Below are positions 1-9,049 of a stretch of DNA of 64,000 nt, in pieces. Under the pieces are notes generated by a model. It was not told the origin of the DNA. It did no database searches and saw only the letters and a list, made by a program, of their open reading frames with translations. How positions within the stretch are numbered: position 1 is the stretch's first letter; each line of letters opens with the position of its first letter. Position numbers and translations under genes: made by a program. The DNA is from Reyranella sp. CPCC 100927. Lineage in GTDB: Bacteria; Pseudomonadota; Alphaproteobacteria; Reyranellales; Reyranellaceae. The stretch lies in NCBI RefSeq assembly GCF_007859315.1, contig NZ_VOHA01000023.1, positions 1-64,000 of the forward strand. The letters are read 5' to 3'.

Positions 1-47
1 CCAGCGAGATCAGGTAGGGCAGCGGTGTCAGGATATGGGCACCGTCG

Positions 48-1673
48 ATGCCGCCGGCCGCTGCAGCCAGCAAGGTCGTCAAGCGCACGGCGCCGCAGCC
101 CGGCCGGCGCGCCGAGGCCGAGCGTCAGCGGCAGTTGGCGCTGACCCAGGAATTTCAGCTGCCGGCGCTCGACATCCTGGCGGCAGCGCCGCGTTCGCCG
201 GTGGCAGCCCAGATCGACGAAGAGGCCCTGGCGCAAAACGCGCGTCTGCTCGAGAGCGTACTGGAGGACTTCGGCGTCAAGGGTGAGATCGTGAAGGTGC
301 GACCCGGTCCGGTCGTCACGCTCTACGAACTCGAGCCGGCGCCTGGCACCAAGTCCAGCCGTGTGATCGGGTTGGCCGACGACATCGCCCGCTCGATGAG
401 CGCCGTCAGCGTGCGCGTGGCCACCGTGCCGGGCCGCAACGTGATCGGCATCGAGCTGCCCAACGGCAAGCGCGAGATGGTCTTCCTGCGCGAGCTGCTG
501 TCGGCCAAGGACTATGAGGACGGCCGCCTGCAGCTGCCCCTGGTGCTGGGCAAGGATATCGGCGGCGGCCCGGTGATCGCCGATCTGGCGCGCATGCCGC
601 ATTTGCTGATCGGCGGCACCACGGGGTCGGGCAAGTCGGTCGGGATCAACACCATGATCCTGTCCCTGCTCTACCGGCTGCCACCCGATCGTTGCAAATT
701 CATCATGATCGATCCCAAGATGCTGGAGCTCAGCGTCTACCAGGACATCCCGCATCTGCTGACGCCGGTGGTGACCGAGCCGCGCAAGGCGGTGGTGGCG
801 CTGAAATGGACCGTGCGCGAGATGGAGAACCGCTATCGCGCCATGAGCCAGCTCGGCGTGCGCAACATCGCCGGCTACAACGAGCGGGTGACGGAAGCGC
901 GTGAGGCCGGCGAGGAGATCCTGCGCCCGGTGCAGATCGGCGTCGATCCCGACACGCGCAAGGCGATCTTCGAAGACCAGCCGATGAGCCTGGAATCGTT
1001 GCCCTTCATCGTCGTGATCATCGACGAGATGGCCGACCTGATGATGGTGGCCGGCAAGGACATCGAAATCGCCGTCCAGCGCCTGGCGCAGATGGCGCGC
1101 GCCGCCGGCATCCATGTGATCATGGCCACCCAGCGTCCGTCGGTCGACGTGATCACGGGCACGATCAAGGCCAACTTCCCGACCCGCATCTCGTTCCAGG
1201 TCACGTCCAAGATCGACAGCCGCACCATCCTGGGCGAGCAGGGTGGCGAACAGCTGTTGGGCCAGGGCGACATGCTCTACATGGCCGGCGGCGGGCGCAT
1301 CGTGCGTGTGCACGGACCGTTCGTCAGCGACAGCGAAGTGGAGAAGGTGGTGAAGCACCTGCGCTTCCAGGGCCAGCCGCAGTATCTCGACGCGATCACC
1401 GAGGAGGCCGAAGGCGGTGCGATCGGCGGCGAGGGTGGCGAAGGCGGCGGCGCCGAAGAGGGCGAGGCCGACGAGCTCTACGACAAGGCCATCGCCGTCG
1501 TGGCGCGCGAGCGCAAATGCTCGACCAGCTTCATCCAGCGCCACCTGCAGATCGGCTACAACCGCGCCGCGCGCATCGTCGAGCGGATGGAACGCGAGGG
1601 GGTCGTCAGTCCGGCCAACTCGGTGGGTAAGCGCGAGGTGCTGGCACGGGATATCGACGGCGACGCGGCGTGA
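48..1673 (+). CDS. ftsK: DNA translocase FtsK, soluble motor and gamma domains (N-terminally short)
   Basis: FtsK pumps chromosomal DNA through the division septum and activates XerCD recombination at dif. The 541 residues hold the linker, the alpha/beta RecA-like motor with Walker [10 protein letters not shown] (about 189-197) and Walker [12 protein letters not shown] (about 325-335), the conserved [19 protein letters not shown] segment, and the C-terminal winged-helix gamma domain that reads KOPS (about 472-541). The usual four-helix membrane domain (about 200 residues) is absent. The frame has a TAG at 15-17, only eleven codons before the ATG, so the membrane part is not continuous with this frame in the window. 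It may be a separate ORF, a frameshift, or a rearrangement or assembly join at the edge. The stop lies about 100 bases before lolA, an order common in alphaproteobacteria. Motor identity is sure; the start is not. Confidence 0.93.
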   Translation: MPPAAAASKVVKRTAPQPGRRAEAERQRQLALTQEFQLPALDILAAAPRSPVAAQIDEEALAQNARLLESVLEDFGVKGEIVKVRPGPVVTLYELEPAPGTKSSRVIGLADDIARSMSAVSVRVATVPGRNVIGIELPNGKREMVFLRELLSAKDYEDGRLQLPLVLGKDIGGGPVIADLARMPHLLIGGTTGSGKSVGINTMILSLLYRLPPDRCKFIMIDPKMLELSVYQDIPHLLTPVVTEPRKAVVALKWTVREMENRYRAMSQLGVRNIAGYNERVTEAREAGEEILRPVQIGVDPDTRKAIFEDQPMSLESLPFIVVIIDEMADLMMVAGKDIEIAVQRLAQMARAAGIHVIMATQRPSVDVITGTIKANFPTRISFQVTSKIDSRTILGEQGGEQLLGQGDMLYMAGGGRIVRVHGPFVSDSEVEKVVKHLRFQGQPQYLDAITEEAEGGAIGGEGGEGGGAEEGEADELYDKAIAVVARERKCSTSFIQRHLQIGYNRAARIVERMEREGVVSPANSVGKREVLARDIDGDAA

Positions 1674-1774
1674 GGCATACCAGGTCGGTCGCTCAAGCTT
1701 ATGTCATCGGCGCCGCCGCGATTCCGCCGCGATCGACACCCATGTGTCGCGGTGATGGTCCGAAGGATCCTGTG

Positions 1775-2533
1775 ATGAACCGGCCTCTGCTGTCCTTCCA
1801 TCGCGTCGGCCTGGGCTTCGGCGCCCTGGCCGTGGCGTTGTCCGCCTGGCTGCTGACACCGACGCTCGGCAATGGAGCGGCCGCGCTGCGTGTCGCGGAG
1901 GCTCAGGCGCAGAACCAGCCCGGCACGCAGACGCCGCGCCGGCAGCCGCGCCGCAAGGTCGAGGAGACGCCGCCGCCGGTCGTGCCGGTCGATCAACAGG
2001 CCGAAGTCCAGCGCATCGAACAGTATCTCAACAGCGTTCAGACCCTGCAGGCGCGCTTCACGCAGACCAGCAGCAACGGCAACGTCGCCCCTGGCACGCT
2101 GTCGTTGCAGCGACCGGGCCGCATGCGTTTTGAGTACGATCCACCGTCGAAAATCCTGATCGTGGCCGACGGCTCGCAGATCACCATCGCCGACTTCAAG
2201 GACCGCAGCATGAGCCAGTGGCCGATCGGCTGGACCTCGGCCAGTTTCCTGGCGGCGAAGGAGGTCAAGCTGAGCGGTGATCTGACGGTCACCGGCGTGA
2301 CCCGCAACGGCACTGACCTGCACGTGGCCGTGGTCCAGACCAAGCGGCCGCAGGAGGGCAAGGTCGAGCTGGTGTTCGCCGACCAGCCGTTGCTGCTGAA
2401 GGGCTGGGTGGTATGGGACGCCAAGAACGTGCCCGTCGCCGTCACGCTCAGCAACGTGCAGACGGGCGTCACCTTGTCGCGCGATCTGTTCCGCTTCGAT
2501 GAATCGATGCTGAAGCGCGACCGCTTCCAGTAG
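1775..2533 (+). CDS. lolA: Outer-membrane lipoprotein carrier protein LolA
   Basis: Periplasmic chaperone that takes lipoproteins from LolCDE at the inner membrane and hands them to the outer membrane. It has 252 residues from the ATG at 1775, with GAAGGA 8-9 bases upstream. An alternative GTG at 1670 would overlap the ftsK stop and add a tail of no obvious sense. A signal peptide (hydrophobic core about 11-28) is followed by a Pro/Gln/Arg-rich linker. The LolA fold then shows IEQYLNSVQTLQARFTQTS, LQRPGRMRFEYDPP and the DGSQITIAD strand. Its place after ftsK fits known alphaproteobacterial gene order, but the xth gene that often follows is not here; one is found at 62440-63261. Its stop abuts the amidase stop on the other strand. 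Confidence 0.9.
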   Translation: MNRPLLSFHRVGLGFGALAVALSAWLLTPTLGNGAAALRVAEAQAQNQPGTQTPRRQPRRKVEETPPPVVPVDQQAEVQRIEQYLNSVQTLQARFTQTSSNGNVAPGTLSLQRPGRMRFEYDPPSKILIVADGSQITIADFKDRSMSQWPIGWTSASFLAAKEVKLSGDLTVTGVTRNGTDLHVAVVQTKRPQEGKVELVFADQPLLLKGWVVWDAKNVPVAVTLSNVQTGVTLSRDLFRFDESMLKRDRFQ

Positions 2534-3820
2534 TCAGGCGAACGCAGCCTCGGCGCTGGCGGCGATCCGCAGCAGCCGGTGGTCGTGGTTGCGGCGCGCC
2601 AGCAGCATGAAGCCGATGGGCTGCGGCGCCGGGAGCGGTAGCGAGATTGCCGTCAGGTCGAACTGATTGGCGATGATCGTGTTGCGCACGAGCAGCGCGT
2701 GCGTGCGCATGAAGAGCGCATCGTCCTCGAGCAGGGCCGCCATCGCCGGTGCCACGAACGGGATGGTCGGCAAGGCCAGAACGTCCAGCGGGCCTAGCCG
2801 CGCATCCATGGCGGCGATGAGCGACCGGCGCTGGCGCACCATGCGGATATAGGCAGGTGCCGATACGGTCGCGCCCTGGACGATCCGCCGATGGACGCGC
2901 GGATCGAAAGCGGCGGCCTTTGACTCGAGCCAATCGGCGTGGATCTCGGCGGCCTCGGCGAACACGATGGAGATCGGCGTCGTCACCGCTTTCATCCCGT
3001 CCAGCAGATCCTCGATGTTGTGATCGACAATCCTGGCGCCGGCGCGTGACAGGCGCTGCAGGCCGGCGTCGAAGGCCGCGGCGACCGCCGGCGCCGTGTC
3101 GGCAAGCAGTGGTCCGCGCGGTACGCCGACGCGCAGATCCTTCAACGGTAACGGAGCGGTCGTCGACGGTTCTTCACCGGCCATGACCGCGTCGGCGGCA
3201 GCGCAATCCTGGACGTTCCTGGCCAGCGGGCCGATCGAGTCGAGGCTGTAGGACAGCGGAAAGACGCCTTGCTGCGGGACGCGGTCGGCCGTCGGCTTGA
3301 AGCCGACCACGCCGTTGAATGCAGCGGGTACGCGCACGGAGCCGCCGGTATCGCTGCCGATGGCGATCTCGCTGGTGCCCTCGGCGACGGAAACACCGGC
3401 ACCCGATGACGAGCCGCCCGGAATGCGCGTCGGGTCGGAGGCGCTGCCCGGCGTCCCGTAGTGCGGGTTGAGACCCATCCCCGTGGCGGCGAACTCCGTC
3501 ATATTTGTCTTGCCGATGATCACCGCGCCCGCCTGGCGCAGCCGGCGGACCACGGTGGCATCGCTTGACGCCGGCGGGAAATCGCGGGCCAGGATCGATC
3601 CCGCCGTCGTGGGCTCACCGGCGACGTCGAACAGATCCTTGATCGATACGATCGTGCCGTCCAGCGGACCCAGGGAGACACCGCTGCGCTTGCGCGCATC
3701 AGCGGCGTCGGCCGCCGCGCGTGCCTGGTCGTGATAGAGGCGCAGGAACACACGCTCGTCGGCGGCGCGTGCCTCCAGGCGCGTCAGGATATTTTCGAGT
3801 CGATCGCGAACAGTGGTCAC
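2534..3820 (-). CDS. Amidase signature (AS) family hydrolase
   Basis: Hydrolyses an amide C-N bond with the Lys-cisSer-Ser triad of the amidase signature family. The 428 residues show the Lys in SIKDLFDVAG, the Ser-rich PGGSSSGAGVSVAEG loop, and the nucleophile segment SDTGGSVRVPAAFNGVVGFK. The start is the GTG at 3820, with GAAGGGA 7 bases upstream. The frame stays open further upstream, but that part is the shadow of the regulator gene. It lies about 11 bases after the GntR-type gene on the same strand and is probably co-transcribed with it, divergent from the TRAP importer operon. That suggests an amide-bearing substrate for the locus. The exact substrate cannot be read from the sequence; biuret, urea and aryl amidases share this fold. 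Confidence 0.88.
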   Translation of the reverse strand: MTTVRDRLENILTRLEARAADERVFLRLYHDQARAAADAADARKRSGVSLGPLDGTIVSIKDLFDVAGEPTTAGSILARDFPPASSDATVVRRLRQAGAVIIGKTNMTEFAATGMGLNPHYGTPGSASDPTRIPGGSSSGAGVSVAEGTSEIAIGSDTGGSVRVPAAFNGVVGFKPTADRVPQQGVFPLSYSLDSIGPLARNVQDCAAADAVMAGEEPSTTAPLPLKDLRVGVPRGPLLADTAPAVAAAFDAGLQRLSRAGARIVDHNIEDLLDGMKAVTTPISIVFAEAAEIHADWLESKAAAFDPRVHRRIVQGATVSAPAYIRMVRQRRSLIAAMDARLGPLDVLALPTIPFVAPAMAALLEDDALFMRTHALLVRNTIIANQFDLTAISLPLPAPQPIGFMLLARRNHDHRLLRIAASAEAAFA

Positions 3821-3831
3821 AGAGGATCCCT

Positions 3832-4521
3832 TCAAAGCAGGTCGGCTTTTTGCTTCATCTCGAGCCAGCCGTCGCGGATGTGCTGCGCCAAGGCCCGGTC
3901 GGCCGTCGGCAGATCGCGTGCTCTGGCAGCGTTGACCCAGTCGGCGTGGCTGGCGGCGACGATCTTGGGATCGGTATCCAGATCCGCCAGGCGCGAGACG
4001 AGAACCGTGAGATCGACCGCCAGGTCGTCGAACATGCGGGCCAACCGCGCGTTGCCGCTGCAGGCACACAGCGCCCGGTGCAGGGCGATGTCTTCCTCGA
4101 CGACCTTGAACCGTGAGTCGGCGACCGCGGCTTGGCCCAGCGCCGAAAGTTGGGCCTGCAGCCGGTCCAGGTCGGTGTCCGACGCTTTCTGGATCGCTTC
4201 GGCAAGTGCGAAGCGCTCCAGGCACGAGCGCAGGCCATAGAGATCGTCCAGCTCCTGCGCGGTGTAGCGGCGGACGTAGAAGCCACGGCCGGGTTTGGTG
4301 ACGAAAAGCCCACGCTGCTCGAGCAACCGGGCTGCCTCCCGTAACGGTGCGCGGCTGATCCCCATCTGGCGCGCGCACTCCGACTCGCTGACGCGGGCGC
4401 CGAGGGGAAGCTGGCCCTCCACGACGGCGCGCAACAATTCCCGCTCGATCTGCTGGACCAGCGTCGGCTGATTGGGATTGGCGAGAGACTGGAAAATCTT
4501 GGCGCTGCCGTCGGTGTGCAT
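3832..4521 (-). CDS. GntR-family (FadR/FCD subgroup) transcriptional regulator
   Basis: DNA-binding regulator of 229 residues. The N-terminal winged helix (about 20-85) includes PLGARVSESECARQMGISRA and the wing RGLFVTKPGRGFYVRRY. The C-terminal all-helical FCD effector domain (about 95-215) has the metal-binding type histidine pattern (ALHRALCACSGN, ASHADWVNA). It is the first gene of a two-gene unit with the amidase and faces the TRAP operon. The 16-bp palindrome at 4630-4645 in the shared intergenic region is a good candidate operator. By analogy with the family it would repress both units until the substrate or a catabolite binds. Confidence 0.88.
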   Translation of the reverse strand: MHTDGSAKIFQSLANPNQPTLVQQIERELLRAVVEGQLPLGARVSESECARQMGISRAPLREAARLLEQRGLFVTKPGRGFYVRRYTAQELDDLYGLRSCLERFALAEAIQKASDTDLDRLQAQLSALGQAAVADSRFKVVEEDIALHRALCACSGNARLARMFDDLAVDLTVLVSRLADLDTDPKIVAASHADWVNAARARDLPTADRALAQHIRDGWLEMKQKADLL

Positions 4522-4599
4522 CTGTCCTCATCGCATGAACGGAGCGGCGCAACGATACGTGACCCCGTCGCCCTCTTCATTGATCGCGATCGATCTCTA

Positions 4600-4645
4600 T
4601 TGACAGTGCTCTTTTACTCGGTAATCTGACGTCTGTCGACAGACG
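4600..4645 (+). promoter_or_regulatory. Candidate promoter and GntR operator upstream of the TRAP operon
   Basis: TTGACA at 4600-4605, a 16-base spacer and TAATCT at 4622-4627 form a possible sigma-70 promoter; the -10 match is weak. Directly downstream is CGTCTGTCGACAGACG at 4630-4645, a perfect 16-base palindrome. It lies between the divergent FCD-type regulator gene and dctP and would overlap the expected transcription start. Operator function is inferred from symmetry and position. Confidence 0.6.
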
Positions 4646-4676
4646 ACAGACTGCAAAAGCAAATTGGGAGAGCGCC

Positions 4677-5666
4677 ATGGCAACGAGCTTTTCGCGCAGG
4701 GGCGTGCTGGCAGGTGCGGGGGCGGCGGTTGTGGTGGGTGCGCCGGTCGCCCGTTCCCAGACGACACGGGAGTTCCGGTTCTCGACGGTCGCGGGTGCAA
4801 ACCACCTGACGGGCCAGGCGATCCTGGCCGCCGATGCCGATCTCAAGGCCGCCAGCAACGGCCGGTTCGGCATCAAGCTGTTCCCGTCGAGCCAGCTGGG
4901 CACCGAGGCTCAGATGGTTCAGCAGATGCAGGCCGGCGTACTCGACATGGCCTCCATCACCAGCACCGAACTGGTCAATCACGTTGCCGATTTCGGGGCG
5001 CTGCACGCGCCGTTCCTGGTGAAGAGCATCGATCAGGCGGCCCGGCTGCTGCGGACGGCCGAAGCCACCGCCATGCTCCAGGGTCTGTCGCGTGTCGGGT
5101 TGGTTGGATTGGGCTACGGCATGTCGGGCATGCGCCACATGTACGCGCGCGACACCATCGCCAGTGTGTCCGACCTCAAGGGCAAGAAGATGCGGATCAT
5201 CCCGTCGCCGCCCTTCCGCGACTTCTATTCGATCCTGGGCGCGGCGCCGACGCCGATCACGTTCTCCGAGGTCTATAGCGCGCTGGCCAACGGCCAGATC
5301 GACGCCATCGATATGGATGCCGACGGCTGTGTGACCAACCGCTTCTACGATCACCTGCGCACGATGCTGGTCACCAACCACAGCCTGCTGGGTGCCGTGC
5401 CGGTGGCATCAAAGCGCATCTGGGACGGTATCGCGCCGGACGACCAGAGCCTCATCAAACGGGTCGTGGGCAAGGCCTTCGACCGGCTTCTCGATACGGT
5501 CGTCGCCCAGGAAAAGAGCTACTTCGCCACGCTGCGCGGAACCAGGCTCCAGGTGCGCGACGTCGGTGCCGGTTTCTTCGGAAACGCCGTTGCCGAATGG
5601 GACAAGATGTGGACGGCGAAAGCACCGTCGCTGCGCAAGTTGCGCGATATCGCTGCCGCTGCCTGA
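4677..5666 (+). CDS. dctP: TRAP transporter substrate-binding protein (DctP family)
   Basis: Periplasmic receptor that binds an organic acid-like ligand and delivers it to the DctQM permease. It has 329 residues. The N-terminus has a twin-arginine type signal (SRRGVLAGAG, residues 6-15, then a hydrophobic stretch and AxA-like cleavage near ARSQ). The body shows DctP features: LFPSSQLGTEAQMVQQMQAG, the SGMRHMYARDTIAS segment, the KGKKMRIIPSPPFRDFYSIL hinge with the conserved Arg that usually salt-bridges a carboxylate, and GQIDAIDMDADG. Start ATG follows GGGAGAG. It heads a tight operon (4677-11571). The ligand is unknown; the neighbours suggest a hydroxy- or amino-acid-like compound. Confidence 0.92.
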   Translation: MATSFSRRGVLAGAGAAVVVGAPVARSQTTREFRFSTVAGANHLTGQAILAADADLKAASNGRFGIKLFPSSQLGTEAQMVQQMQAGVLDMASITSTELVNHVADFGALHAPFLVKSIDQAARLLRTAEATAMLQGLSRVGLVGLGYGMSGMRHMYARDTIASVSDLKGKKMRIIPSPPFRDFYSILGAAPTPITFSEVYSALANGQIDAIDMDADGCVTNRFYDHLRTMLVTNHSLLGAVPVASKRIWDGIAPDDQSLIKRVVGKAFDRLLDTVVAQEKSYFATLRGTRLQVRDVGAGFFGNAVAEWDKMWTAKAPSLRKLRDIAAAA

Positions 5667-5702
5667 CCCGCCATCGGCGATGCATGGCGGTGGTCGCGGC
5701 CC

Positions 5703-6290
5703 ATGTCGAACATCATCCTCACGCTCAGCGCCCATCTCTCCCGATGCGAGCGGGCGTTCGTGGTGGCCCTCACCGGATTGCTGGTGCTGATCATCACGGT
5801 CAACATGGTGACCCGCGCCGTCGGATGGTCGCAATACTGGGCCGACGAGGCTGCGATCCAGACGATGGTCCTCGCCTCGTTCGCGGGCGCCTCGCAGATG
5901 GCGCGGCAGCGCGCCGATTTCTCGGTCACGACTCTGCTCGATGTGTTGCCCTCACCGCTCGTGCGGGCGCTGCTGGTGCTGGTCCGCCTGATCTGCCTGG
6001 CGCTGTGCGTCTTTCTCCTGTGGCTCGCCTGGCAATGGTTCGATCCCGTTGCGCTCGCGCGTGCCGGCTTTGACCTCGGCGCGTTCGCCGCGGCCACGCA
6101 GAACTTTGTCTACATGGAGCAAACCCAGACGCTGGGTGTTGCCAAGTTCTGGTTCTATCTGATCCTGCCCTGGTTTGCGTTCAGCATGATCGTCCACGGC
6201 GCGGCGAACCTGATCGAGATCGCGCAGGGCGGCGCGGCAGACACATCCGGAGATCGGGCGCCGTCCGACGCCGACGTTGCCGTGTCCTGA
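5703..6290 (+). CDS. dctQ: TRAP transporter small permease (DctQ family)
   Basis: Small membrane subunit of the tripartite sodium-dependent importer; it partners the large DctM subunit. The 195 residues hold four predicted membrane spans (about 18-40, 53-70, 87-115, 148-172). The DctQ hallmark W-x-D-E is present as QYWADEAAIQTMV. It starts 36 bases after dctP and ends 14 bases before the chosen dctM start, so it is in the same transcript. The C-terminal tail is hydrophilic. Confidence 0.88.
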   Translation: MSNIILTLSAHLSRCERAFVVALTGLLVLIITVNMVTRAVGWSQYWADEAAIQTMVLASFAGASQMARQRADFSVTTLLDVLPSPLVRALLVLVRLICLALCVFLLWLAWQWFDPVALARAGFDLGAFAAATQNFVYMEQTQTLGVAKFWFYLILPWFAFSMIVHGAANLIEIAQGGAADTSGDRAPSDADVAVS

Positions 6291-6303
6291 GGCACGTACC
6301 GCA

Positions 6304-7569
6304 ATGGCGACAACCGCATCGTTCTTCGTCTTCATGATGGTCGGCGTGCCGATCGCGATCGTGCTCCTGCTGTCGGCGATCGTGTTCGCCTTCGCGACGA
6401 ACAGCCCGGCCCTCATGAACTCCTATCTGCAGCAGCTCTACGGCGGCATCGACTCGTACGGCCTGATGGCGTTCCCGTTGTTTCTTCTCGTCGGCGAGAT
6501 CATGAACAAGGGTGGCGTCACGCAGCGTCTGCTCGACATGTCGGCGGCCTGCCTGGGGCCGGTGAAGGGCGGTCTCGCCTATATCAACGTGATCGCCAAC
6601 GCGATCCTGTCGGCCATCCTCGGTTCGGCCTCCGCCCAGATCGCCATCATGGGCCGCATGATCATCCCCGAGATGGTGCGTCGCGGCTATGACAAGCCGT
6701 TTGCCGCGGCGCTGACGGCGGTTGCCGGCCTGCTCGGCCCGATCATTCCGCCGTCGCTGATGTTCGTCGTGTACAGCGTCATGACCCAGGTTTCGATCGG
6801 CGACATGCTGATCGCGGGTATCCTGCCCGGCATCCTGCTGGCCGCAGCCCTGATGGGCGTGATCTGGGTCATCGGCTTCGTCCGGGACCTGCCGCGCGAG
6901 CCGCGCCTGCGCTGGCGCGAGCGTGGCCGCGCCCTGGTCAGCGGCCTGCCCGCGCTGGCCATCCCGCTGGTCATGATCGGCGGCATCATGAGCGGCCTCG
7001 CCACGCCCACGGAATCGGCGGCGCTGGCCGTCATCGCGGCCTACCTCGCGGGCCGTTACTACGGCCACAAGCTCGCGTGGGCGGACCTGCGCCTGATGCT
7101 CCTGAACACCGGTCTCAACACAGGGCTGATCCTGTTCCTGGTCGCGGCGGCAAACGTGTTCACCTGGGTACTGATCTACGGAAATGTGCCGCAGACGGTA
7201 TCGTCATGGATCGAGGGAGTCGCGACCGGCCCGATCAGCTTCATGCTGCTGGTCATGGTCGTTCTGCTCGTGATCGGTACGGTGATCGACGGCGTGCCCG
7301 GCCTGATCATGGTGGTACCGATCCTCTTTCCGATCGCCACCCAGGTCTACCACATTGATCCGGTCCATTTCGGCGTCGTCGTCTGCATCAATCTTGTCCT
7401 CGGGTTGGTGTCGCCGCCGGTCGGGATCGCGCTCTTTGTTGCCGCGCAAGCTGCCGAGATGAAACCGGGCGATATCTTCATGGCGGCGCTGCCGTTCTGT
7501 CTCGCCACCTGTGCGGTCCTCGTCATCCTCTGCCTGTTCCCCTGGTTCAGCCTGGCGCTGATCCGATAA
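6304..7569 (+). CDS. dctM: TRAP transporter large permease (DctM family)
   Basis: Large sodium:substrate symport subunit of the TRAP importer, 421 residues with about 11-12 membrane spans. Family motifs are visible: AFPLFLLVGEIMNKGG, ILGSASAQIAIMGRMIIPEM, the GPIIPPSLMFVVY re-entrant loop, TPTESAALAVIAAY, and GTVIDGVPGLIMVVPILFP near the C-terminus. I chose the ATG at 6304. A TTG 27 bases upstream in frame overlaps dctQ and adds a non-membrane tail. Ends 32 bases before the ABM-like gene. Confidence 0.92.
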   Translation: MATTASFFVFMMVGVPIAIVLLLSAIVFAFATNSPALMNSYLQQLYGGIDSYGLMAFPLFLLVGEIMNKGGVTQRLLDMSAACLGPVKGGLAYINVIANAILSAILGSASAQIAIMGRMIIPEMVRRGYDKPFAAALTAVAGLLGPIIPPSLMFVVYSVMTQVSIGDMLIAGILPGILLAAALMGVIWVIGFVRDLPREPRLRWRERGRALVSGLPALAIPLVMIGGIMSGLATPTESAALAVIAAYLAGRYYGHKLAWADLRLMLLNTGLNTGLILFLVAAANVFTWVLIYGNVPQTVSSWIEGVATGPISFMLLVMVVLLVIGTVIDGVPGLIMVVPILFPIATQVYHIDPVHFGVVVCINLVLGLVSPPVGIALFVAAQAAEMKPGDIFMAALPFCLATCAVLVILCLFPWFSLALIR

Positions 7570-7601
7570 CCCCCAACCGCTGCCATCATAGGAGACCGGC
7601 C

Positions 7602-7997
7602 ATGCCGTTCGTCACGTCGCTTGCGGGCAAGCAGGAGATTCTCGCTTCCGGCTCGCAGGGCAAGACACTCATCGCGCGCATCTGGCGCGGGTGCACCCGG
7701 GCGGCGCACGCCGACGAATACCTGCGCTACAGCTACGAGCACGGCGTGATGCCGATCGAGCGTAAGCCGGGTAATCTCGGCGTCCAGCTGTTCCGCAAGA
7801 TCGTCGGAGATGTCGCCGAATTCACCGTGATCTCCTACTGGCCCTCGATGGAGGCCATGGCGGCGATGCACAGCGACCGGGGTGACGTCCGCCGGGTGTG
7901 GCCGCTCGAGAAGGACCCCGACTATCTTCTTGAGATGCCGGAATTCGTTGAAATCGCCGAGGTGCATGTCAACGACTGGCTGCTTCCCACTGCCTGA
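7602..7997 (+). CDS. Small ABM-like (dimeric alpha/beta barrel) protein
   Basis: Protein of 131 residues preceded by AGGAGA. The pattern IARIWRGCTRAAHADEYLRY followed by GVQLFRK, FTVISYWPSMEAMAAM and VHVNDWL resembles antibiotic-biosynthesis monooxygenase-type ferredoxin-like folds, which usually form dimers. Some act as cofactor-free oxygenases or isomerases, others have no known activity. It sits between the TRAP permease and the aldolase-like gene, 8 bases before the latter, so it belongs to the catabolic operon. The fold is a moderately confident guess; the reaction is unknown. Confidence 0.65.
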   Translation: MPFVTSLAGKQEILASGSQGKTLIARIWRGCTRAAHADEYLRYSYEHGVMPIERKPGNLGVQLFRKIVGDVAEFTVISYWPSMEAMAAMHSDRGDVRRVWPLEKDPDYLLEMPEFVEIAEVHVNDWLLPTA

Positions 7998-8005
7998 GTC
8001 CGACG

Positions 8006-9049
8006 ATGCCGTCCCTCGACTTCCGCAGCGACAATGTCGGTGCGGTTGCGCCGCAGATCATGTCTGCTGTCATGCGTGTCAACGCCGACACAGCCGACGG
8101 CTATGGCCGCGATCCGTTCACCAAGAGCCTCGCGCACATCTATGCGCAGGCATTCGATGCTGACGTCGCGGTCTTTCCCGTGGCAACCGGGACCGCGGCC
8201 AACGCGGTCGCGCTCTCGGTCCTGACGCCGCCCTATGGTGCGGTGCTCTGCCACCCGACCGCGCATATCAACGTGTCGGAATGCGGTGCGCCGGAATTCT
8301 TCACGGGTGGCGCCAAGATCGTTCCGGTGCCTGGCCCGGATGGCCGGATTGACCCCAGCGAGCTGCGCCGGGCGTTGGACCGTGCCGGTATGGGCCAGCC
8401 CCACCGCGTCCAACCGGCGGCCCTGTCCCTCACGCAGCCGACCGACCTCGGTACGGTCTACGCGCTCGACGTGCTGGCCGAGCTTTGTGCGATTGCCAAG
8501 GATCATGGCCTGCGCATTCATATGGATGGAGCGCGGCTGGCGAACGCTGTTGCCGCGCTGGGCTGCTCGCTGGCCGACGCGACATGGCGCTGTGGCGTCG
8601 ACATCCTTTCCTTCGGCGTGACCAAGAATGGCGGAATGAACGCCGACGCGATCATCGCGTTTGATCGGCGGTTCGGGGTGCCGCTGGCGTTCCGCTTGCG
8701 GCGTGCCGGCCAGACCTTCTCCAAGATGCGCTATGCCGCTGCGCAGCTCGCGGCCTATGTCGAGAACGATCTCTATCGTCACCTCGCATCGCATGCCAAT
8801 GCGTTGAGTGCGCGCCTCGCAGGCCGTCTTGCAGATACCGACATCCCGCTCGTCGCGCCGGTCGAAGCCAACGAGGTGTTTGCATACATGCCGCCGCCCG
8901 TGGTGCGCAGCCTTGAGTCCGTGGCGCTCTTTCATCGCTATCCGGACGATGTCGTGCGGTTCGTCTGTCGCTGGGACTCCTGTGCGGCGGATGTGGATTT
9001 GCTGGCGCATGTGATCGCACAACGCGGATCGGCCGAGGCCTCGCCATGA
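8006..9049 (+). CDS. PLP-dependent low-specificity threonine aldolase-like lyase
   Basis: Cleaves beta-hydroxy-alpha-amino acids to glycine and an aldehyde, by family. It has 347 residues. DFRSDNVGAVAPQIM opens the fold type I domain. The aldolase His region is CHPTAHINVSECGAPEFF, the PLP-ring Asp/Arg motif is IHMDGARLANA (about 172-182), and the PLP lysine is K207 in SFGVTKNGGM. All key residues expected of the family appear present. It overlaps the next gene by four bases (ATGA). In this operon it could release an aldehyde that the following oxidoreductases handle. Substrate specificity (threonine, phenylserine or another) is not readable. Confidence 0.87.
   Translation: MPSLDFRSDNVGAVAPQIMSAVMRVNADTADGYGRDPFTKSLAHIYAQAFDADVAVFPVATGTAANAVALSVLTPPYGAVLCHPTAHINVSECGAPEFFTGGAKIVPVPGPDGRIDPSELRRALDRAGMGQPHRVQPAALSLTQPTDLGTVYALDVLAELCAIAKDHGLRIHMDGARLANAVAALGCSLADATWRCGVDILSFGVTKNGGMNADAIIAFDRRFGVPLAFRLRRAGQTFSKMRYAAAQLAAYVENDLYRHLASHANALSARLAGRLADTDIPLVAPVEANEVFAYMPPPVVRSLESVALFHRYPDDVVRFVCRWDSCAADVDLLAHVIAQRGSAEASP

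Noticed and set aside
1-60. Minus-strand hydrophobic peptide at the left edge as a real gene
   Set aside because: It would overlap the ftsK linker and only about 28 codons are visible; kept as an observation about the edge and not called as a gene.
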